Assembly (NCBI GenBank): GCA_963681505.1
Contig: OY811977.1
Coordinates: 5,139,223-5,203,222 of the forward strand
Direction of reading: 5' to 3'
DNA: 64,000 nt
DNA from: Eunapius fragilis
Lineage: Eukaryota; Porifera; Demospongiae; Spongillida; Spongillidae
Shown: positions 1 through 11,061 of the stretch, one piece after another
Layout of the letters: every line of letters begins with the position of its first letter
Numbering within the stretch: the first letter of the stretch is position 1
Program-made: the position numbers and the translations under genes
The notes under the pieces: model-generated
What the model was told of the DNA's origin: nothing
Database searches by the model: none
Seen by the model: the letters and a program-made list of their open reading frames with translations, nothing else

Positions 1-177
1 GTATGCAACGCCTAACATATATCCATAACGATAGCTGCTAATATGATATCGTTTGTGCATAATGCATGTTTATCGTACATGTATCCCACTCATTTCATAA
101 ATATGCCCTCAGCATCGTGCAAGTGCTAATAACAGACTAAAAAGTTTTTTTATAAAACGGAACTGTGCGTTTTATAG
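1..177 (+). other. Intron tail upstream of the first ROCO exon
   Basis: AT-rich sequence with no sustained reading frame, ending in a T-rich tract and TTTATAG just before an exon that opens at 178. Read as the 3' end of an intron of the ROCO gene that begins left of the window. Confidence 0.6.
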
Positions 178-2376
178 GGGAAACTTCCAGAAGCTACCAT
201 TGGTCCTGTAAAGCTCCTCACAGCTGGTATTGTCCCTCATCTGGTTAAGAATGAAGAAATGAACATGATGGTCTTTGACCTTGCTGGTCACCACGAGTTC
301 TACAGTAGTCATTGTGCTGTCCTGCACACCATCTCACTCACTCCCTCTACCTTCCTCATGCTGGTCAACATGCTCCAGGACTTCAAAGACATCACTGCAC
401 AGATGTTCTACTGGTCTACAATGATCCGTGATGTGGGCCACAAGTGCTGTGATAAATCCTCCGTGATAGTGGTGGGAACCCATTGTGATGGAATAGCTGA
501 CAGACGTAAGCTGGAGTCCCTGCACAAGGCTATAGAGAGTGTTGCTAGGGTAGCCCTGAAGGACCTCAACTTTGTTGGGTTCACTGCTCTCAATGCCACA
601 GCTCTCCGAGGAAAGGAGATGGAGAGTTTCATGTCATTATTATGTCAAACCAACAATAGTGTCATAGCCAAACACCCGGCCATATCCCTGAATAACCACA
701 TGATGTATGCATTCCTGAAGGACAGAGTCCCTGCACACCTGGATGCCATACCGCTGACCCAACTTGTTAACCTTCTGGAACAAGAGGAACCAAAGTATCT
801 GCCAACTGCGCCATCTGAGATAAAACCATTGCTGGAGACCCTGTCCGATAAAGGACTTATTGTGTATCTAGATGGTGATGAGGCCAATAGCTGGATAGTC
901 CTTCATCCAGAGGCATTGCTAGAGAAGGTGAATGGAGTGTTGTTTGCTCCTACCTTCTTTGATGAGTACCTTCCCATAGCCAGCAACACTGGAGTGATTA
1001 CTCTTCCTGTTCTGAAGCAACAATTCCCTGAACCAAAGTACAACATTGATATGATGCTACAGTTCCTTAAGTTGTTTGAGCTGTGTGTACCCATAACCCT
1101 CATCAATGTGAACACCAACATGGCACCTGAAGGTTCTCCCAACACACCTCCCACAGAGCCAGGTCCTCTCCTCTTTTTCCCAGCATGTGTCAAAGTGGAA
1201 AGGCCCCCCAGTGTCACCATCCCACAGAGGGTCTTTGGTTGGCTGATACGTACTGCTAGCATCAATCAGTCCTTCTCTCCACGCTGTCTCCATGTCATCA
1301 CCTCAAGGCTAGCAGATGCCTTTGCCTTACCAAGCCTTGAGCCATCACTGGTGCCAGATCTGGGAAAATATAACCGCCGATGTAGTGTTTGGAGCAGGGG
1401 AATTAGCTGGATGAATAAGATTGGAGTCACCACTGTTGTTGAGATGGAGGATTTCCAATGTCTGGCATGCTACATCACCTCCTCTAATAAGCATAGCCCC
1501 TGGTATCTGTTATCTGTAATTGAAGTTATTAAAAATGTGTGTGATGAGTTCTGCCCGTCCGTTTCACTGGTAGATCTGATAAAGTGTCCAGCTGAGGCCA
1601 CCTCAGACCACACCCCCACCACAGTGGAGCTCAATCTGCTGAAGGAGACAGTCCACAGTAAAGAGAACACACTTGCTGATTCAGCCGCCAAGAGGCACGC
1701 GATAGTGAGTGAGTGGACAAAGGTGGAGCCACAGCTGTTGAACTTCATTGGGATAATAAAGGAATCAGGTTGGTACATTTTTGCTGGGATACCCTTGTCA
1801 TGCCCATGTTTGAGGGTGGTAGTATGAACACTATACAAGATCCCACTCTGGTGATACAGTGCCTCCTCAAAGAGTTACATAGTGCCCTTATCATATCTGT
1901 TGCATTACCTCATTGTTTAGTTTCACTTTCATCATGCTTGTGTCTTCAGAACATAATTTTGTTACTGATATGGTTGTGGTTGGTCCTTGTATGGCTATAA
2001 TGACTATTTGCTATATGGTTGTCCAAAACTATCTCTCATCATGTATTATTTTCCAGACGGTACTATGGGCAGGTCGGTGTTATGTGACAGCAGCAAACAC
2101 ACTGAGATATTTAAGGTCACCAAAGCAGCTGGTGAGAAATGGAGAGCCATTGGTATGGAACTAGGCTTCACAGAAGATGAGCTGTCTTCCATCACACGTG
2201 AGGCTGGGAGGACTGGGGAAGAGGATTATTATTCGGCTGTTCTAAGAAGGTGGTTGGACTGGGCACCACCCAACCACACCCACCCCTCCATTGAACAGTT
2301 ATCATTAGCACTTCGTACAGTGGGCAAAGAGAAGCAAGCATTAGACCTGAATATGAAGTATGGTGTGTATTCCTAA
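178..2376 (+). CDS. 3' end of a DAPK-like ROCO protein (Roc-COR-Death), partial
   Basis: Two exons, 178-1768 and 2057-2376. The intron is CAG|GTTGGT to TTCCAG, phase 1, and the frame is kept across it. ROCO proteins are large GTPases in which Roc switches with the COR dimerisation module; a Death domain recruits partners in stress or cell-death signalling. Seen here: Roc switch-II/G3 motif DLAGHHEF (277-300) and a G4-like VGTHCD (about 469-489), where the classical NKxD is replaced by THxD as in other Roc domains. A COR-like region follows to about 1700. The second exon (about 2090-2310) has a Death-domain pattern of K-W--I---LGF-E-EL (residues GEKWRAIGMELGFTEDEL) followed by a second helix with LRRWLDW. 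The P-loop and any ankyrin repeats must lie left of the window. The frame is open upstream of the first ATG (259) to the acceptor at 177, so 259 is not the start. The family is firm; DAPK relationship is inferred from the similar gene at 45-62 kb. Confidence 0.85.
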
Positions 2377-2567
2377 GTAGTTGATTGTATTGTGATGAGC
2401 ATTATTTAGATAGTGTTGAGATATAATATTGTGGTATTTTTGATATTATATATTTGTGAGAAATGGTCAAATGAGCAAGTGAAGTACTGACCTTGTGGTT
2501 ATATACCTGTTATCCAAGTATGGTTTATATACGTGCATGTACAACAAGATTGTGTAACAGAGTATAT
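2377..2567. other. Short 3' flank / probable 3' UTR of the ROCO gene
   Basis: AT-rich, no ORF. The next element begins only 191 bp after the stop codon, so transcripts of the ROCO gene probably end inside or just before the transposon (an AATAAA-type hexamer occurs at about 2706, inside the element). Confidence 0.4.
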
Positions 2568-3305
2568 GGGGCAGTGCAAGAGAAAATTGGGCTTTTGCAA
2601 TTTTTTTCTAGTTTTCAAATTTACAAGAGAATACATGAATAGGAATACAATATTTAGGAGGAGAAATAACATGCATGAATTATTAATAACTCATGCTACA
2701 GTTCAATAAACTTTAAGATGGGAGCCACCAAATTTAACAGTTTTTGGATACAGGATAGCGCTCTCTACAAAACAGTTCTTACGCATCAAAAATTAGACAG
2801 TGTATCATAGAGATACTAAAGCGCTGAATTTTTAATTAGCCATACATGTCAATGGCAAGCATTACTTTCCACTGTGCTACAAGTTGGATATACGATAGTG
2901 TATACTCTGCGTATATGCTAAATATACATATGAATATACACATGCTATACGCAAAGAATACGCATTGGTATTTTTTGCGGATAGAACCAGAATCTCATGT
3001 CGTATATTTTGCGTATACTCGATACTATTACGTGCGCTTATTATGGGTTTGTTAACATATGTCTCCGTGTACCATGTCCGCTTCCGTACTCAGCACATAT
3101 TTGGAAACGTCTCCGAATCTGTTCACTGTATACTAGCTTGTTTCTATTTGTGTACTCATGATCAAATTTATAATAAAATTATGAATACAATCGATAAAAG
3201 AATACATAAAATGCGTTATAACGTTCAAGCTTTCTCTCGAATCATCCAGGGTTGGGCAGTTGGTGGACTGGATGCGTCTAAGAGCGGTCCTTCAACTCTC
3301 TGCTT

Positions 3306-4199
3306 CTATGGATGGAGCCTCGAGTTGCTGGTTCCTTTTATTCGCTCATCCAAGTCATCAATCAAGTCATCTAGCGTGTCAGAACGCCACAACGGACGGC
3401 GACGTTGTAGAGTTTGAGCATTCTGGTCGTCGCTCTCCTCTTCTGACATCATTGTAGGCTTGATATCCTCCATAACTGCTTCTCTTCTTCCTTCAGCATT
3501 TGGCATCTTTTCTCCCACAACTACGCCACAATAGCCTTTCTTCTGTCTGCATAACAAACCTTTTTACCAAAAGCTACAGCATGAAAAGAGCTTAACAAGA
3601 CATAGGTAGGACGTACGCTGTTGAGCTTAATAGCCTTCAATTACCCATAGTTCGCTGTATCACCTAGTAAAAGGAGGATATGGTGGTAGGGTTAATAAAT
3701 AGGATTATGAAGGCTCTACCTTTAACTGTAGCGACAATAGCGTGAAGGTCTTCATCGAACTCTGCCGCGAAACAAGGTCGTGATTGTGTTAGAAAAAAGC
3801 GCACAATCGCTTACCTTTCATCAAGCCGAACTGAAGTGCTGATCTTCCTTCTGACAGCTAGAAATCTGAAATATGCCTTACCTATATTTCAGTGGGGCTT
3901 CCACCATCTCCTTGCGACGCAATACAGCTTCATCGATGTGTCTTAGTATATCAGCGACGACTTGCTATTCCATGGCCGGTGAACTTACCTGAAATCCAAG
4001 TCCGCGGACGCTGCGCTGTCCTGGCAATTTGCCGGGTGAGGCAGTCTTGGCATAAACAAAATGGTTTACGAACTATGAACATCTCTGTATACTTTTGCAC
4101 TAACCTGACGTCCGTCATCCAGTTCTTTCTGGTGTGCTGGCAGCTGCCTGATATCCCTGCGACCACAATCGCCCAATCCGCGTGGTAGTTTGGCGCCAA
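3306..4199 (-). CDS. Putative spliced transposon-borne gene, unknown function
   Basis: Read on the minus strand: ATG at 4199, exons 4199-4105, 4045-3989, 3941-3882, 3865-3815 and 3546-3306 (stop). Each internal exon ends in AG before a GTAAG- or GTTAG-type donor and each next exon begins with A, so every junction is phase 2 and the frame stays open throughout. The last exon encodes an acidic stretch (SEEESDD), then RRRPLWRSD and an LDDLIDDLDERI helix; I have an impression that similar short tails occur in predicted transposon proteins of corals and sponges, but no domain is recognised. Oddities: the gap between exons 3 and 4 is only 16 nt (GTAAGG...TTTCAG), too short for a normal animal intron, so one of those exons may be alternative. 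An extra exon-like piece near 3720-3760 does not keep phase and is left out. No catalytic residues are visible. Confidence 0.4.
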
Positions 4200-4941
4200 A
4201 TTACTAGTATACTTTTAATTAATTTAATAAGTTTATAAACGTAGTCTACATGTATGACAAATGTCGTTTCAAACTTTCAATTCACTAGATAGTTTTACTA
4301 TCTATGGTATTACGTATGTGCGGGGCTTGTGAAGTGCACTAATATTCACGGTAATCCACTTCTGAAGAAACGCGTAGCTGGGTTTGCTAGACTATTTTGT
4401 AGTATGAGATTAGCATGCATCGTGCTACTTGTGTTCTGATTGGTAAGACGCTCGGTAGCCGGTCGAAGTTGTGAAGGGTATTCCAGTGTCACGTAACCAC
4501 AATGAGCAGCTCAGCTTTTCCCATGATGATATATGTATATAATCTATGGCACAAGGTGGGGGCGTGGCATAATAACAAATACAGCCGTCTATATAAGTTC
4601 AATCATATGCATAGCTCCTCAAAATGCTTTCTATGCACCGTCACATGTTCTAGAGCCACAAGTGTATGTTGTATGCATCTATACTTGTACATGATCAGCC
4701 GCTAATAGGTATTAATCATGCACTGAACAAAACATTAATGTGCATGCATTGCATATTATTACTATTAATATTGTTATTTTATGTTTATGAATCTTACAAC
4801 TGCATCATATAGGATGCAAACCTTGAGGTGTTGTTCAAACAGTACCGGCATTAATTCATAATTTAATACACGCGAAATGAATGCACGCGCGTTCTTAATT
4901 TTTATACATGATTCAATCCAATATGTGCTATGTGAGAGAGC

Positions 4942-5213
4942 TGTGATAATCATGACCCAAGTAGAAAGTCATTCAGAACTGCTGCTTCTATGTTTATGCA
5001 TACTTATCACATGGTATACGCATTGAAACATGTTTTGTTGGGATATTAAACAGGCATTCAGGTGTTAATCCTGGGTACCCGATCGCGAGCCCCTTTTCCA
5101 TTTGCATGTGATGATCATGACCCATGTAGAAAGCCATTCAGAACTGTTTCCCCTATGTTTACATATACCTATTACATGGTATAGCCATTGAAACATGATT
5201 GGTTGGGATGTTA
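4942..5213. repeat. Two diverged direct copies, about 165 bp apart
   Basis: The text beginning near GATAATCATGACCC at 4944 recurs from 5109 with the same following words (AGAAAG.CATTCAGAACTG, ACATGGTATA, TTGGTTGGGAT-like), about 10-15% different. Internal duplication of the transposon; no ORF. Confidence 0.7.
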
Positions 5214-5513
5214 ATATTTATATTTGGTTCCATTAACTCTCATTTTGGTCTTTCTCAGGGACTGTAGGTTTATACAGAGGTGTTCACATCTTTATATTAG
5301 GCTGTTCTAAGTGTTGAAGGTCGTAGCAATCTCATTGTAATGTCCATGAACCATGTGATGGTAATGATCACGATACTAAAGTTACACATGTGTTAATCAA
5401 TATGCATATGTACATATATACACGCATGTGCTGATGTACAATGATGGTGGTCTGGTGTCAATAGTGGTGGTGATGTCAAAAACTTCCTTGCCAAAGTAGC
5501 CAGCCATGATGTC

Positions 5514-5860
5514 CTGAATTGAGACAGAATTTAGGGCTCAATTTCACATTTTAACAGAGACACTATGACTCACGTGGCGGTAACGCCCACTTCCGGTCAC
5601 AGTCTCATCTTGAGGGTGGGTCACTCTCTTCACCCTGCAATGTGGACTGTCGTAGTGACATGCTGCTCTGAATTGTGACAGAATTTAAAGCTCAATTTCA
5701 CATTTTAACAGAGACACTATGACTCACGTGGCGGTAACGCCCACTTCCGGTCACAGTCTCATCTTGAGGGTGGGTCACTCCCTTCACCCTGCAATGTGGA
5801 CTGTCGTGGTGACATGCTGCTCTGAATTGTGACAGAATTCAGGGCTGAATTCCACATTTT
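5514..5860. repeat. 154-bp tandem repeat, 2.2 copies
   Basis: CTGAATTG.GACAGAATTT starts at 5514, 5668 and 5822, giving a 154 bp period. The unit holds GACTCACGTGGCGGTAACG and CTTCACCCTGCAATGTGG. First two copies are nearly identical; the third is truncated and diverged. A related motif series with ACCACTCA continues to about 6200 without a clear period. Confidence 0.85.
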
Positions 5861-6278
5861 GAATGTGAACGTGAAGCAAACCACTCATACCCATCAGTCA
5901 CTTGACCCCTACCATTGGGGTGGGAGCTTAAACAGCAAACCTTGCATCATATACACTTGAATGTGCAGACATGAAGTTTGTCATTAGAAGCAAACCACTC
6001 ACCTGAGATAGCTATACCATCAGTGTCACCATCAGACAGTCACATCCCCATTAGAGTCACATGACCTCAACTTGACCGGGTGACAACTCTGACCAATTTA
6101 TACACCAAACCATGTGTCACATATCTACACAGATAGACATGAAAGGTTGTAAATTGCATTATTAAAAGCAAACCACTCACACCCATCAGAGTCAAATGAC
6201 TCTTAGGAGACAATTGGGGTGACAACTCGACCAATTTGAAGCATATACACCAAACCTAGCCAGGAGATGGGCGAGGGG

Positions 6279-6442
6279 TGGGGGGGGGGGGGGGGTTGTT
6301 GGGTCGGGTCGGTCGAACGACCCCCTCCCGACGACTACCCCGCACTCTCATCCACTACAAGTTATATATAGAAATGGACGGCTCCTGGGTGAGGTACTCG
6401 ACTGCCATAACTCGGACCTGAAGCGCCCCCCCCCCCCCCCCT
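6279..6442. repeat. Poly-G and poly-C runs bracketing about 130 bp
   Basis: A G run near 6280-6295 and a C run near 6426-6441 enclose a GC-rich stretch with GGTCGGGTCGGTCG. Possibly a small inverted-repeat insertion; ends are not definable by eye. Confidence 0.4.
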
Positions 6443-7410
6443 CCATTGGCCCAGTTGTGAATCCACCGCTCGCTATAAGTCGAGTCCCAAACAGAACGAT
6501 GTCGACACCCCGGCCACTTTCAAGTGGCTGGCTATGTACGATCCTGCGTTGTCACGCATGTGGTCCCACTACAGCTTATAATTCTGGCATCAAAACTATC
6601 CTATTTTAACTGATCACATACCTTGTAAATTTTTAGTTGAAGGTATAGGTATTTGAATTTAAACCATCATAATAGTTAGAGGGTTATTAAGAAATTTAAT
6701 GTTAATGTTTTAAATTTGATAATTCATATCTACGCGGATATCGAGCATACTGTCTACGACTCGCGCTACGAGTCTTCATACGATTCATACGATTCTTGAT
6801 ATTTGCCTCTTGATCCAAGTCTATAGAGGCGTTCCCATGCTGGCAACTACCAATTCCTTTAATACCGACTACGAATCCGATCCATAAAGTTTTTATTGAC
6901 CACTACTGTATGTCCACAATGCTCTACGTTCGAAATCACATTGGAAACATACAGCCATACATTCTTGATCGAGAGGTTCAAACTTATAATCTGAAGAGTC
7001 ATATCAAAGCCATTTCTATTTTTACGTAAGTTATCTAATTTGCAAATTCATTGTGGTTTGCGTATTCTAAATACTTCGAGAATACGCGCAATGAATAATT
7101 GTCACCTGTGGATTCTTAAAATATACCAGGTGGATATTCGTAATATACACTACCCTTGGTATATTGATGGTATACGCAAAAATATACGCTATCGTATACT
7201 ACTTTTTTTGCACAGTGTTCGTTTAGTTGTCTTGGAATTTTCTCAAAATCCTACATTAACCCGAATTTCACTTGCACTGCCCCATATGTACCGTAGATAT
7301 TTGATGATGCATTTCATTAAAGCCTAATTAATTGTCCGGACTTATTTGCATTGTCCTTTGAACAAGGAATTCTTCGCTTAGATCGTTTCTTGTTCAGTAA
7401 CCATGACTGG

Positions 7411-7412
<2 letters not shown>

Positions 7413-7450
<38 letters not shown>
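7413..7450. repeat. (TG)n microsatellite
   Basis: Uninterrupted GT dinucleotides, about 19 units. Confidence 0.95.
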
Positions 7451-7451
<1 letters not shown>

Positions 7452-7499
7452 TAACAACAGTGGTAATAACTGTCACTACCAAAGGATTGGGATAACTTG

Positions 7500-7760
7500 T
7501 AAGTTAAGCAGGGGGGGGGGTCATATCAGCGAAGATGAGCAGGGGTGGGTATGGTCATACGAGCTGGGGTAAGTCTTTCATGCCAAAGGGTTGTGGCAAC
7601 CAGTACATGTAAGTTGAGCAGGATGTGGGTGTGGTCATATGACTGGAGTGAGCAGGATGTGGGTGTCTGGGATGAGAGGGGATGGGTGTGGTCTTAACAG
7701 CTTGGAAGAGCAGGACATGGTTGTGGTCATATCAGCTGGGGTAAGCAGGTGTTGATCATA
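7500..7760. repeat. Degenerate tandem repeat (GGTGTGGTCATATCAGCTGG-like)
   Basis: Several 40-55 bp units carrying GTGTGGTCATA, CAGCTGGGGTAAG and GAGCAGGA in the same order. Lies between the DNA transposon and the 3' end of the BEL element. No LTR could be recognised here. Confidence 0.6.
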
Positions 7761-7842
7761 TCAGTTATAACGTCTCACACACACATCATAAAGGATCATT
7801 GATAGAAACATTGAGCTACATGTACATCCGGACCAAAGTTGT

Positions 7843-8889
7843 TCATGTGTACGTTTTTTTCTGCTTTGCCTGCATTGCTGCTGCTCTCTGATGACGGATC
7901 CTTGCCTCTTGCTCAGCTGTTGCTTGGTTAGAAACAGGCAACTGATGGTGTTCTGTTCCTTCAGTTGTATCTGTGTCCTTGACGTCACTGACTTCAACAG
8001 GATAAAGCCGTTGTACTGGGTGCTTCACAAAGGCATGGCTGTTCCCTGCATGAATACGAACTAATGTTCCTTGAATAGCATCATCATTCCCCGAAACTAA
8101 TTCTTCCACTTTGCCAAGCGTCCAAAATGTTCTGGGGTGATCATCATCGTGAATTAACATCACATCTCCAACGCTTATGTGATGTGTTCCATTCGACCGT
8201 GTTTGAAATCTGTGAACATCCCTCAATTCAGCCAAATACTCTCTTCTCCACCTTTTCCAGAAGTGGTCCAATACTTGGCTGAGGTGCTTTATCCTCTTAG
8301 AGAGTACAGGTGCTGAACTTTGTGGTACATACTCAGGATCATCATGACAAATCGAATGGTCTGGAAGGTTCTTTAATCTGTGCCCTACAAGTAAGTGAGA
8401 TGGGGTCAGGGGTTCATCCAGATCCTCCAATGAGACATATGTAAGAGGCCTTGAATTCAATGTTGCTTTTACTTCTGTGAGAACAGTTGACAACACATCA
8501 TAGGAGAGCTTCATTTTGCCAATAACCTTCTTCAGACAGGCCTTCGTGGATCTTACCATCCTTTCAAAGAATCCCCCCCACCAAGGGGCTTTCTCCAAGT
8601 TAAATGACCATGTGAAATGCATACCCGCAACCCAACATTTCACTCCTGGGTCCTGCAAAACTGCTGAAATAACCTTGCTTGCTGCTTTGAAGATCTTGCC
8701 ATTGTCAGAGATTATTTTCTTGGGAACACCTCTCCTTGCAATGAACCGCCTCAGACAACGTATAAAGGAATCTGTCGTCATGTCAGGCACCAACTCCAAG
8801 TGCACTGCTCGGGTAACACAACATGAGAAGAGTGCTATCCATACCATTGTTTCTACACCTTTCAGATATAGAGGTCCAGCAAAGTCCAC
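7843..8889 (-). pseudogene. BEL integrase catalytic core plus C-terminal domain
   Basis: About 348 codons. Catalytic-core landmarks in order: MDFAGPL (first Asp), IISDNGKIF (second Asp) and WWGGFFERMV (Glu), the DDE set of BEL/Pao integrases. Then a TLNSRPLTY segment, a WKRW-REYL motif, and a tail with GDVMLIHDDD and RPV-like HPVQRLYPVEV that fits the BEL-specific C-terminal domain. A single in-frame stop (8914-8916) separates it from the upstream integrase zinc-binding part in the same frame, so this is a broken polyprotein and the ATG at 8889 is not a real start. Confidence 0.85.
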
Positions 8890-8913
8890 TCCTGAGGTAG
8901 AAAATGGAACTAA

Positions 8914-9549
8914 TTATTGTACACGAAACTCTGGCAATGGTGGTACTGGCTGAGCACAATACATTTTCCCACTAAACCTTCTACACAATGTGCAACTATG
9001 CAGCAACCTTTTCAAAACTGCTCTTCCCTTGATAATCCAGTAGTGTGATCTAAATTCAGTAAGAGTTTCTTTGACACCTCCATGCATTATTCTCTTGTGA
9101 CAGTCCCTTAACACAAGGGTTGTGAAGTGATGATTGTGATGCAATAATGCTGGATGCCTTACAGATTCAGCAAGATCAGAATTACTCAATCTACCACCAC
9201 ATCTCCACAATCCCACACTATCCATATACAATCCAAATTGCACTTTCCATGTACCAAACTTTAGATCTTGTTTCAGCATATCTTGGGACAATTTCGCCCA
9301 ATACAGCTCTGCCCTGGCTATGTCTTCAGTAGATAAGTGTATGCTCACATCACCACTTTTCTTCACCTTCGCCTTCAGTACTTCTGCGAACTTCCAGACG
9401 TATGCTGTGACCCTTAATAGCCGAGTTAAGCTGCTGTAGTTTTCACAGTGGAATACCATATCCAACTTGGGGATAAACAGGATGAGTGTAGTTGCTTCAT
9501 CTGCACTGGCTATGGTGTTTTTCATTTCCATAAGACACTCCTGTGACAT
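8914..9549 (-). pseudogene. BEL linker and integrase zinc-binding domain
   Basis: Contains the H-x-H...C-x-x-C zinc finger (HHNHHFTT, then SCTLCRRFSG) that precedes the integrase core. In frame with both neighbouring pieces but bounded by stop codons at 9556-9558 (TAA) and 8914-8916 (TAA). Encodes host-DNA integration functions only as part of an intact polyprotein, which this is not. Confidence 0.8.
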
Positions 9550-9774
9550 GGTAGTTTACAGGACACCATTTTCCAAACCCTCCACAAGCCAAGCAGGACT
9601 ATTTAACCACGATAGAGTCTTCATTAGTTCCACTAAATTCATGCCTCTGGAAGGGATGTCTGCTGGGTTAGTGGTCCTTGGACAGTACCTCCACAGTTCT
9701 GCTGGAACCAGTTCCCGAATACTGATGACACGATTCTGGACAAACTGCTTCCATTCATGCTTCTGACCCTTGAT

Positions 9775-10632
9775 TCAACAGAGTGCCACTTGTGAATCGG
9801 TATAGCATGTGGGTGGCTCTAGAAACATTTCAGGGCTCAGAGCCTTAGAAATTTTTGATATCAATCTGGCCAAGAGAAGTGCTGCAAGAAGTTCAAGTCT
9901 GGGTATGGTTTCACTATGGACAGGGGCAACCCTAGTCTTTGATGCTATGAAACGCACGACAGTTTCTTGAGGTGTTCGGATTTTCAAGTAGACCACTGCA
10001 GCATATGCACCAACTGATGCATCGGAAAACCCATGTAGGCCATACTGTATTGATGACCTGTCAACCCCAGAAAGATAGAACCGATGAATCTGAAGTACAT
10101 TTACTTGCTGCAAATTATTAACCAATGCTTCCCAACTTGACAACAAGACTCCAGTGAGTGCATCATCCCAGCCTATCTTTGCTTTACACAGTTTTTGAGC
10201 GAACATTTTGAGCTGCACTGTGGTAGGTGAAATAATCCCTAATGGGTCGTAGATTCCAGCTGCGACACTGACTACATTCCTCTTTGTGGGATGCACTTCC
10301 TTTGCCAACCTTGAGACCTGGCTAATGTCCACTAGAAGATTGTCGCTAGCAGGTTCACACAGAATTCCTAGCACCTTATGAGTCAGTGAATGCGTTGAAG
10401 TGTCTCCAAGAATTGCTTTAGTATAAGACTGGTCTTCCTCCATTATCAATGGTTTCACTGTACTCTGACTACAAAACTGTTGTTCTTCACGATCGATTCT
10501 CGCCTGTAATGCAGCTGAACTGGAAACGAACATCCTCAAATTAAATCCTCCTGTAGCTAGCCTGTATTTGGACTTGCTGTACACCTTGTATGCTTCATCA
10601 TCATCATTTGCTCCATATGTTATGTCATCCAC
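9775..10632 (-). pseudogene. BEL reverse transcriptase (YVDD onward) and RNase H
   Basis: The YVDD catalytic box is at 10624-10635. A Pao-type RT C-terminus follows (SVAAGIYDPLGIISP), then RNase H with GFSDAS and RLELLAALLLARL, ending at TDSQVALC. It stops at a TGA (9775-9777) that interrupts the same frame as the downstream piece. The left neighbour of the YVDD box in the protein lies at 15.75-16.1 kb because of the gypsy insertion only about 15 bp away. Confidence 0.85.
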
Positions 10633-10654
10633 ATACAGGGATCTTGTGAAGGTG

Positions 10655-10953
10655 TGTGACGGACTGGCTAATGGAAGGGTACACCGTGACGCAGGTGGAC
10701 TGAAGACTTGTATGAGAATTCAGGAGATGCTACTTCGACCTCGATTAATAGTATGAATTGTCGTGGGGTCGTATTAGAAACCCTATCATGAATCGAGCCT
10801 TGCATGCTATTGTGTGTTGTTTCCCTGTGTATTTAAGTGGGAATCGTGTACTGGCAAGGAGAAGAGTGTATTTCTTTGGTCTTGAAGAGGACCTTAGTCA
10901 GTGCGCCGCTATACGCGCCCGTTAGCCCGTTCTAAATCTCTGGTTCCTTCACA
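10655..10953 (+). repeat. 5' LTR of the Gmr1-like element
   Basis: Direct copy of 15443-15741. Starts TGTGACGGAC, ends CCTTCACA. Contains the TATTTAAG-like AT box near 10830 and is followed at once by TTTGGTGGCAGTGGTGGG, a candidate primer-binding/leader segment. Confidence 0.9.
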
Positions 10954-11061
10954 TTTGGTGGCAGTGGTGGGATCTTTCGACGACGTTCCATCGACGAGAC
11001 CCAGCGCATACGTCAGCTATAATATTGCTACGGAATCTGGAGACGGTAGCGTTACTTGTAC

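Larger units (their letters stand above)
2568..7283. mobile_element. 4.7 kb DNA transposon, GGGGCAGTGCAAG termini, 4-bp TSD
   Basis: Starts GGGGCAGTGCAAGAGAAA and ends with the inverted counterpart TTTCACTTGCACTGCCCC, directly flanked by ATAT at 2564-2567 and 7284-7287. Subterminal sequence is also inverted: ATACGATAGTGTATAC near 2893 matches TATCGTATAC near 7190 on the other strand. A 4-bp AT-rich target duplication with G-rich termini recalls Sola-type elements, but no transposase is recognised, so the superfamily is open. It shares its termini with the fold-back element at 22485-26929. Inside are a putative spliced minus-strand gene (3306-4199), two imperfect tandem duplications and a G/C-run segment near 6280-6440. 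The rest, about 5.9-7.2 kb, shows no coding capacity. Confidence 0.75.

Noticed and set aside
7300-7842. 3' LTR of the BEL element
   Set aside because: No matching direct repeat was found near 18.5-21 kb; the region is minisatellite.
8516-8953. Plus-strand ORFs over the BEL integrase
   Set aside because: Antisense shadows of clear integrase coding on the minus strand.
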